Below are positions 58,097 to 64,000 of a stretch of DNA of 64,000 nt, one piece after another. The notes below the pieces were generated by a model. That model did no database searches. It saw only the letters and a program-made list of their open reading frames with translations, and was not told the DNA's origin. Source of the DNA: CBDDLJ01 sp965230635 (GTDB taxonomy: Bacteria; Pseudomonadota; Gammaproteobacteria; UBA1113); assembly GCA_965230635.1 (NCBI GenBank), contig CBDDLJ010000019.1, positions 62,001 through 126,000 of the forward strand, read 5' to 3'. The position numbers were made by a program, and so were the translations under genes. The first letter of the stretch is position 1; each line of letters starts with the position of its first letter.

Positions 58097-58684
58097 ATGA
58101 TTGAAGGCATGGTTAGAACGTATTATCAACATTTTTTACTTGATCCTTTGGTAAGAAAATTACAGTTAGCACGTTTTGCCACGCCAACACAGATTACTTT
58201 TTTCAGTATGTTAACCGGGGTGGTGAGTGCTATTGCTATTGCATTTTCATTACCTGTGATGGCGATCAGTTTATTGATATTATCAGGTTTATTGGATACC
58301 TTAGATGGGACGATTGCACGTGCACAAGCATCAGCATCAAACCAAGGTGCATTAATGGATATTATGAGTGATCGTATTGTTGAAGCAGCTGTTGTTATCG
58401 GATTATTTGCTTACAATCCTAGCGAGCGTAGTGTGTTATGTTTATTGATGCTAGCTAGTATTTTGCTGTGTGTCACATCATTTTTAACCGTTGCAATATT
58501 TAATGAAAATGCATCCAATAAGAGTTTTCACTACAGTGTTGGGTTAATGGAGCGGTTTGAAGCATTTGTCTTTTTTATCGCAATGATTCTATTTCCTAAG
58601 TATTTTTCAGTGTTATCAATACTGTTTTCTGTGCTAGTGCTTTATACAGCTGGCTATAGACTATATGAGTTTAGTCAAGAGTAG
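58097..58684 (+). CDS. CDP-alcohol phosphatidyltransferase family protein
   Basis: 195 residues with five to six membrane segments. The family motif DTLDGTIARAQASASNQG-ALMDIMSD has all eight conserved positions (D-x2-DG-x2-AR-x8-G-x3-D-x3-D), so the catalytic site is intact. It transfers an alcohol or phosphoalcohol from or to CDP-diacylglycerol in the inner membrane; the exact product (phosphatidylglycerol phosphate, phosphatidylinositol phosphate or other) cannot be told from the sequence. The gene lies 11 bp behind purL. Confidence 0.88.
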   Translation: MIEGMVRTYYQHFLLDPLVRKLQLARFATPTQITFFSMLTGVVSAIAIAFSLPVMAISLLILSGLLDTLDGTIARAQASASNQGALMDIMSDRIVEAAVVIGLFAYNPSERSVLCLLMLASILLCVTSFLTVAIFNENASNKSFHYSVGLMERFEAFVFFIAMILFPKYFSVLSILFSVLVLYTAGYRLYEFSQE

Positions 58685-58803
58685 GTAATCTCACTATAAT
58701 GGTATAGGATTATTTTCATCAAATAAAACGACATTGCTCCAAGTAACTTGCAAAAAATTATTATAAAGAAACGAGCTTAGGTCATGATCTTATCTGACTT
58801 GAC

Positions 58804-58932
58804 AATGCTGCTGAGAACTTGGCAACTATGCGACGCTTTGCGCTGGACGTGGCGCATTTGTATTCATAGAAAAGTAGCGTGAAAAGAAAGCTGAAACAGA
58901 CGATGTAGAGCAACAAATTTTGAAGTGAATTA
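58804..58932 (+). pseudogene. ISAs1-type transposase C-terminal relic
   Basis: The frame NAAENLATMRRFALDVAHLY, stop, KSSVKRKLKQ, and in the next frame DDVEQQILK followed by a stop resembles the C terminus of ISAs1 transposases (ENLALLRR..ALNLL..KRSIK..R..AAWDDEYL). It is short and decayed. The rest of 58685-59074 has no gene. Confidence 0.5.
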
Positions 58933-59074
58933 TTGGTTGCTCAAATAGAGGTTAAAGTATGATGCTACCTTGCTACAAGGCAGTTTAGCTGTTGATATTG
59001 TCCGTAAAAGTTGATAGTAGTAATGGATAGTGTGTTTATTGGTCAGAAGGGGTAAACCAACAGGGGAGTGGGGT

Positions 59075-62000
59075 ATGACAAACACGGCAAAAGAAAAAAA
59101 TATTGTAGAAGGTGCAGAGTTAACCGATAGTACCCGCAAAATCCAGGAAGTGCCACCTTTCACCACAGTTGACCATTTACTCGCCGAATACAATCAAAAG
59201 GATGAGCAAATCGCTGAAGCGTTTCCTCACTATAAAAATAAACTAGCGGCGGTGATGTGTGCAGCAAGCAAAAAATTGTCCCATGACGATGCAGACAGTG
59301 CGAAAGCGTTATTAGGCTTAATCGATAGTGGTGATAGCAAGGTCATCAAGCAGTTAGCCAAGCGATTGCATGCTAATTTAGCCGATACGTCGCACAACAA
59401 TTGGGAAACGATGTATTTATCGATAGCAACGTTTGCGCATCATGTGCCAAGTGAGTTGCTTGGGCATGATGATGTGTATCCGTTATTAGCGGCATTATCT
59501 GCTCGGCTCAAAGGGGTGTTAACATCAGAGCCGACCTTGTTGTTACCGGCGATCTATGCGGTGCATTTACTGATATTAAAGCTGCTTGCCGCGGGTATCA
59601 CGCATATTACCGAAGAGAAGCGCACGACGATTCAATCGCAGTTATCTGCGGTGAGGGAGACCGTGAGTGAGTTAGTCAAGATGACCAAAGAGGGTGAGCC
59701 ACCTTTATCGCACTATCATACAGCAATGTTGACGACGATTAAAACATTGTTATCCAGCAGTGAGCAGTTATTGGATGAAGGTATTTTAAAGATAGAGAGC
59801 AAACGCACTAAACGAATAAAGCGCATGAAACAAAGCGGACGCTTCGTCTTTCAACTAGCCCGTTGTGCCACATCCTGGTACGGGACGGTGCAGAGCGCGG
59901 GGTTATCAGCGGCTTCATCGATTGCTTCAACATGGCAATGTTTGAACACGGGACGGCAACTGATGTCACCGTTGGTAGCGCAGACGAAAACCTACCTCAT
60001 CGGCCCTAGCGAGGCAGCGCGTTTAATTGCATCTTTGCACGAGTGGCATCAGGCAGAAAGTAGTGTAACCCGATTAGATTTGTTAGAGAGCGATAGGACG
60101 CAAGCGAGCGAAGATTACGGTTACGTGTATGGCATGGTAGCATTGCTGCGCTGGATTGACGATGAAAACGATGAAGCGGCATTGTCATCGGCGATACAGA
60201 AGCGCATGGTTGCCTATTTTGATGCTATCAACGATAAAACAATGCCTGAACAACAGCAATTATACGACGCTATTTTAGATTGGATCGTTTCTAAGGTGAA
60301 AGATAAACCACCCGGTGAGTGGCCTACCGTGTTTATGCGTGGCACCATCCCAAAAGCGATACAGGATTATCAGCCTAGTGACAATGCAACAGCACCTAGC
60401 CAGCCTCTGGATTGTTTCGCCACGGCGTGGTATCAACAGTTTCCGCATGATAAAGCTATTCAAGATGCAAGTCATCGAGAAACAGTGTCGCCAGAGCGAT
60501 GGACGTTATTGAAAAAAGACATTGACCAATCACCGGAGAAGCAATCGCCTTGGGGCGCCTATTGCTTCGCGCAGCTATGTGCACGATACGATGTGGATAA
60601 CCCACAAGGCGGTGATGTGGTAGCAACAGATGAAGCGATAGTGGCACTGCAGCAAACGCTTAAAAATATCGGTTGTACCGATTATAAAAATATTCCTGAG
60701 GAACAGTTGGTACGTTTGTTAACACTGGATGACGTTGAGCGTAAGCAGATTTTGCAGATGATGAGCCAGTTTGTCAGAAAGAAAATAGCGGCATCCGGAC
60801 AGTCAACAGTCAGCGTTGTTCAATATTTAGAAGGCGTTTTGAATCGCACCGTTCATGATACCGCGGTACCAAAGGAAAGCATGAGTCACTCATCATCAGA
60901 GCGAACAGTAGAGTCCCAACAAGCAACACAGATAAGCCTAACAGCGAACAGTCAATACCTCAATGACGGGGAATTACTCTCCCAGTTACCGGTGACGCTA
61001 TCGCTACCACCCATAGAAGCATCTCATCATGCGCGGGTCAACATCAAAGTGAGCATAAAAGATTCCTTTAATGTGTCTACCCGTGGTACAAGCTTTGTGC
61101 TACCCGAATTATCGGTGTTAACAACTCATTTAGTGTCCTTAAGGGAAACGCATTTATCACAAGACGATGTGAATATTTTGCTTGATATTGCTAAGACGTG
61201 CCAACAGCATGATTATGTTGTTCATGCAGTCTGTCTTTATGCACTGCTCTATCGCGCCAAGGAGCAAAATGCCCATCACGATACGCACACGCGGCTATTT
61301 TATGAAACACAACTAACCCCCTTACTCAATCAGCCACCTTGTGCGAGTAAGCAGATTGCCTTTCAGTCGGCGCAAGGGACGTTTCATCAGCCGGTCGCGA
61401 TACAGGCATCGGATACGTGGTTTGATGTCGGGTTGCACTTTCAACAAAGTGCATTACTGCATTATTTGCTTTGTCACGGCGGGTTGCCGCAAGCGTTTAA
61501 TAGCGCATCGACGGAGAAAGAGACCGGTGACGGTAGGGTGGTGGTGACAGATGAAACCATGCTGCATCGATTGTGTCGCTCGGGTATCACCGATGTCTCC
61601 CTCTACCAGCGCTGCATAAAAATGTGGCCACAGGCACTGGGTGCTCGGACAGTGGAGGGTCATTTGCCTGTGCATCACGCGGCGTGTTTTGCCAATCAAG
61701 ATGTATTTGACTATGTGGCCAAAAAGACAACAAAAACAACCACCACTATTCAGGCGGATAGTCAAGGTAATCGCTTGCTGCACTTAGCTGCCATGTCTGC
61801 AAATACCGAGGTGGTGAATGTATTGCTACGACAAGCAGATATTGAGGTAAATGCACGCAATGCGGATAACGGCACACCGTTACATTGTGCGGCATTAGGC
61901 CGGCAGCTGGCACAAGGTAGGGCTTTGTCGGATTATGCGGCGGTATTCAATAGTTTACTCGTACAAGGGGCAGATCCCATGGCGGTGGATAATCATCAAA

Positions 62001-62467
62001 ACACTGCCAGGGATATCATCCGGCTTTCGGGGAATGTCAGGTTATTGGCGGTTTTTGATAAGGTGCTCAACTGTACAGCGCCAGAGCGATTATGGCAATA
62101 TTGGCAGACTGCGATGATGTCGTACTATTGCAAAGAGACATTTGTCAACAAACGACTCTTTAATGACGATTATTTTTCACTGGTGAATTATTTTGTCAAT
62201 CTTCAGGTAGTAAAAAAACAAGACGATACAACACAGGAGCAACAACCTAGCGACGACAAACCAAGCTATCAACCCTTACGAGAGCGTGACAGGTTAGTGG
62301 GAGAAAAAGAAACAGTTGAATTGAGTGATTTGTTTCAACCGTCAACGTATCAAGAGAAGGAGAGAGAGACTTTATCATCTATCAATACGGTAGTGTTATC
62401 GGGTGCGGGCGGGCGTTGGCAAGACGACATTAATGGATTACCTGGCGTATCAGTGGGCGCTCTTTAA
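59075..62467 (+). CDS. N-terminal part of an ankyrin-NACHT-HEAT-like giant protein (frameshifted)
   Basis: About 1130 residues as read. From the ATG at 59075 (GGGG upstream; the GTG at 59030 has no site) come about 800 residues of mostly helical sequence with no family I recognise, including a basic patch KIESKRTKRIKRMKQSG. Ankyrin repeats follow (about residues 820-995: TPLHCAALG-type, GNRLLHLAAMSANTEVVNVL, GTPLHCAALGRQ, LLVQGADPMAVDNHQNTARD). A linker leads into the first strand of a NACHT domain, NTVVLSGAGG. There the frame is lost and it stops at 62467. Removing one G restores GAGGVGKTTL and the frame continues to the window end. A large multidomain STAND-like protein, possibly an effector or a defence sensor. 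Confidence 0.8.
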   Translation: MTNTAKEKNIVEGAELTDSTRKIQEVPPFTTVDHLLAEYNQKDEQIAEAFPHYKNKLAAVMCAASKKLSHDDADSAKALLGLIDSGDSKVIKQLAKRLHANLADTSHNNWETMYLSIATFAHHVPSELLGHDDVYPLLAALSARLKGVLTSEPTLLLPAIYAVHLLILKLLAAGITHITEEKRTTIQSQLSAVRETVSELVKMTKEGEPPLSHYHTAMLTTIKTLLSSSEQLLDEGILKIESKRTKRIKRMKQSGRFVFQLARCATSWYGTVQSAGLSAASSIASTWQCLNTGRQLMSPLVAQTKTYLIGPSEAARLIASLHEWHQAESSVTRLDLLESDRTQASEDYGYVYGMVALLRWIDDENDEAALSSAIQKRMVAYFDAINDKTMPEQQQLYDAILDWIVSKVKDKPPGEWPTVFMRGTIPKAIQDYQPSDNATAPSQPLDCFATAWYQQFPHDKAIQDASHRETVSPERWTLLKKDIDQSPEKQSPWGAYCFAQLCARYDVDNPQGGDVVATDEAIVALQQTLKNIGCTDYKNIPEEQLVRLLTLDDVERKQILQMMSQFVRKKIAASGQSTVSVVQYLEGVLNRTVHDTAVPKESMSHSSSERTVESQQATQISLTANSQYLNDGELLSQLPVTLSLPPIEASHHARVNIKVSIKDSFNVSTRGTSFVLPELSVLTTHLVSLRETHLSQDDVNILLDIAKTCQQHDYVVHAVCLYALLYRAKEQNAHHDTHTRLFYETQLTPLLNQPPCASKQIAFQSAQGTFHQPVAIQASDTWFDVGLHFQQSALLHYLLCHGGLPQAFNSASTEKETGDGRVVVTDETMLHRLCRSGITDVSLYQRCIKMWPQALGARTVEGHLPVHHAACFANQDVFDYVAKKTTKTTTTIQADSQGNRLLHLAAMSANTEVVNVLLRQADIEVNARNADNGTPLHCAALGRQLAQGRALSDYAAVFNSLLVQGADPMAVDNHQNTARDIIRLSGNVRLLAVFDKVLNCTAPERLWQYWQTAMMSYYCKETFVNKRLFNDDYFSLVNYFVNLQVVKKQDDTTQEQQPSDDKPSYQPLRERDRLVGEKETVELSDLFQPSTYQEKERETLSSINTVVLSGAGGRWQDDINGLPGVSVGAL

Positions 62468-64000
62468 AAAAGGAGAAGGTGAAACGGGGCTATGGTCAAC
62501 ATTTGAGACAGTATTGATGGTTCGGTGTCGTGATTTATATCCTGAGGCACTAAAGCTGGAAGTTAAAGAGAAAAGCCTTGCTAATTTATTACGTTGTGCC
62601 TGTTGGGGGCAACTGGATATTAGTCTGGAAGCATCGCGTCAGTTACTCGCCATACTGAAAAAAAAACCAGACAAGTCTTTACTCTTATTTGATGGCTTAG
62701 ATGAACTGCCCGAACCCAAGCAAGCGTATTGGCACGATTTGTTGGTGCAATTATTTCAGTTACCATTTAAGAAATTGGTGACGACTCGGCCGTATGCAGT
62801 AGGGAAGTTACCGCAATGGATAAGTCATGAGGGATTAGTTGAAATCAGTGGTTTTACCGATAGCAATGTGGCGGTGTATTTTGAAAAAGTGCTGGGGCAA
62901 TCGAATGAAACTGAGGAATTTATTCAGTCAGTCAAAAAGAACCCGGACCTTTGGGCGATTACTCATATTCCCATTCATGCGTATTTATTAAAAAGCTGGT
63001 GGGTCACGACGGGCTCACAAGCGGGAGGTGCTCCGTTAGCCACATTATCAATCAGTGACTTGTATCGTTCATTGATAGTGGATGTGTGTCGGCGTTATTT
63101 GGCGAAAATAAGTGAATTAAATGATAGTGAATTGATATCTGATGACGTGGTACTGAATGACCCGCGTGTCCATCGTTTGTTAGACACATTGGGGCGTTGG
63201 GCTTTTGAAGGATTACGGCAGAATAGTGCACAATTACCGATGAGTTGGTTAAACGGCATTCAGGACAGCGATGAAAAGCCCACGCTGTTATCGACGAGTC
63301 AATGCGAACAGCTCGAGGTGGGTTATTTAAAAAAAGTGGGATTATTGAAGGAAGTCGGTAGTCACATTGGCGCGCAACAGCGTTTTGAATTTCTTCATTT
63401 ATCGTTTCAAGAGTTTCTAGCGGCAAACGTGATAGCGGTGACGTTGAGACAAGGTGAAAAGGCAGAAAAAACACACCTAACGCAAGTCATTCATTGGTAT
63501 AAATATGACCTCAACTTCACCTTAGTGTGGCCATCGGTAGCGGGTTTGCTGAGGCGGTATCCGACAGCATTAAATAATTTTCTGTTGATTTTAATCACCG
63601 GTCCCAAAGATTGGGTGGGTTTTGTTGAGGCTGATTTGCTGATGCGTTGTTTGGAGGCAAGTTTGCCCTCTCGTACCGACACAAAGGTACTCGGCTTACA
63701 ACAGCAAGCTTTGTTGCGGGCCGTTAAACAACGTATAAAGTGGTTTAATAAGCTGCCACAAGCGTGGCAGAAAGCTACAGTAAAGATCTTGTCGATGTGT
63801 CCTAGACTCATTTGCTTGAATGCCGATGCGGTATGGGCATTCCTTTGGGATGAGGAAGTGGATAGCGTTGTTCGCGCCAAGCTGGCGAGCAGCGCTGTTG
63901 CGTATTGCTCACCCACCCCAGAATGGGAGGCGGCGGTATGTGCGTTCCTTTGGGATGAGCAAGTGGATGAAAATGTTCGCGACGAGCTGGCGATCTGCGC
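62415..64000 (+). pseudogene. NACHT domain and first HEAT-like repeats of the same giant protein (in the +1-shifted frame, 3' end outside window)
   Basis: The open frame from 62415 reads VGKTTLMDYLAYQWALF, continuing the P-loop whose first half lies in the preceding frame. Walker B is SLLLFDGLDELPEP, sensor 1 is KKLVTTRPYAVGKLP, the winged-helix region has LHLSFQEFLAANVIA, and helices lead to the 35-residue repeats at 63819. This is a complete NACHT/STAND NTPase module. If the extra G is real, the NTPase would not be made as part of the upstream protein; an internal ATG at 62433 (MDYLAYQW) would lack the P-loop glycines. If the G is an error, it is one intact gene of more than 1640 codons. 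Confidence 0.8.
63819..64000 (+). repeat. Start of 105-bp coding repeats, same family as bases 17-1591
   Basis: One complete unit (63819-63923) and most of a second one are visible before the window ends. Residues DAVWAFLWDEEVDSVVRAKL to ASSAVAYCSPTPE line up with the consensus of the left-hand array without gaps. Confidence 0.85.

Noticed and set aside
1..64000. Matching repeats at both ends as a sign of a circular molecule
   Set aside because: The end sequences are paralogous but not identical, and the window holds core chromosomal operons, so a 64-kb circle is not supported.

Overview
The window looks like a chromosomal segment of an AT-rich gammaproteobacterium, most likely a host-associated member of the Legionellales (Coxiella/Rickettsiella/Legionella-like). 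This is an inference from gene content: gltA divergent from a continuous sdhCDAB-sucABCD cluster, a ygfZ / sdhE-ygfX-rpoE block, orphan LuxR and ECF regulators, many decayed insertion sequences, and very large eukaryotic-like ankyrin/NACHT/HEAT-like repeat proteins. The species cannot be named from the sequence.

Layout: 1-2.0 kb holds the 3' end of a giant protein built of 35-residue HEAT-like repeats, followed by decayed sequence. 2.5-13.3 kb is housekeeping: ahpC, a one-domain mazG, relA, rlmD, a PolB-like exonuclease, 6S RNA (minus strand), a secreted hypothetical, a slipin/NfeD pair, adk and hemH. 13.3-16.4 kb is accessory: a broken IS21-type element beside a two-gene unit encoding a possible permuted papain-like protein and a small helical protein. 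16.4-27.5 kb is the TCA block. 27.8-29.4 kb is a hipBA toxin-antitoxin module with a clear promoter/operator, followed by a palindromic MITE-like element. 29.8-41.9 kb is core genes: bolA, yciB, yciO, scpAB-rluB, a cystathionine beta-synthase-like gene, tRNA-Lys-prfB-lysS, ygfZ, sdhE-ygfX-rpoE, a ZIP transporter and cpdA. 41.9-46.5 kb has a LuxR regulator and then a graveyard of at least five IS families (IS982, IS630, IS4, IS30, ISAs1) surrounding an intact AbiE-type (type IV) toxin-antitoxin pair. 46.7-58.7 kb returns to core genes (guaBA-tadA, a response regulator, a GH25 lysozyme, cinA, purL, a CDP-alcohol phosphatidyltransferase), with a second copy of the MITE-like palindrome inserted at the 3' end of tadA. 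58.7-64 kb carries a second giant gene: N-terminal helical region, ankyrin repeats, NACHT NTPase and the start of the same 35-residue repeats seen at base 1. As read, it is broken by one extra G inside the Walker A codons.

The most notable system is the family of giant STAND-like proteins: two members in one strand orientation at the two ends of the window, with near-identical 105-bp repeat units suggesting recent unit duplication or gene conversion. They could be host-interaction effectors or NLR-like defence ATPases; the sequence alone does not decide. Also worth attention are the dispersed MITE-like palindrome that supplies the stop codon of tadA, and the protease-like gene pair beside IS21.
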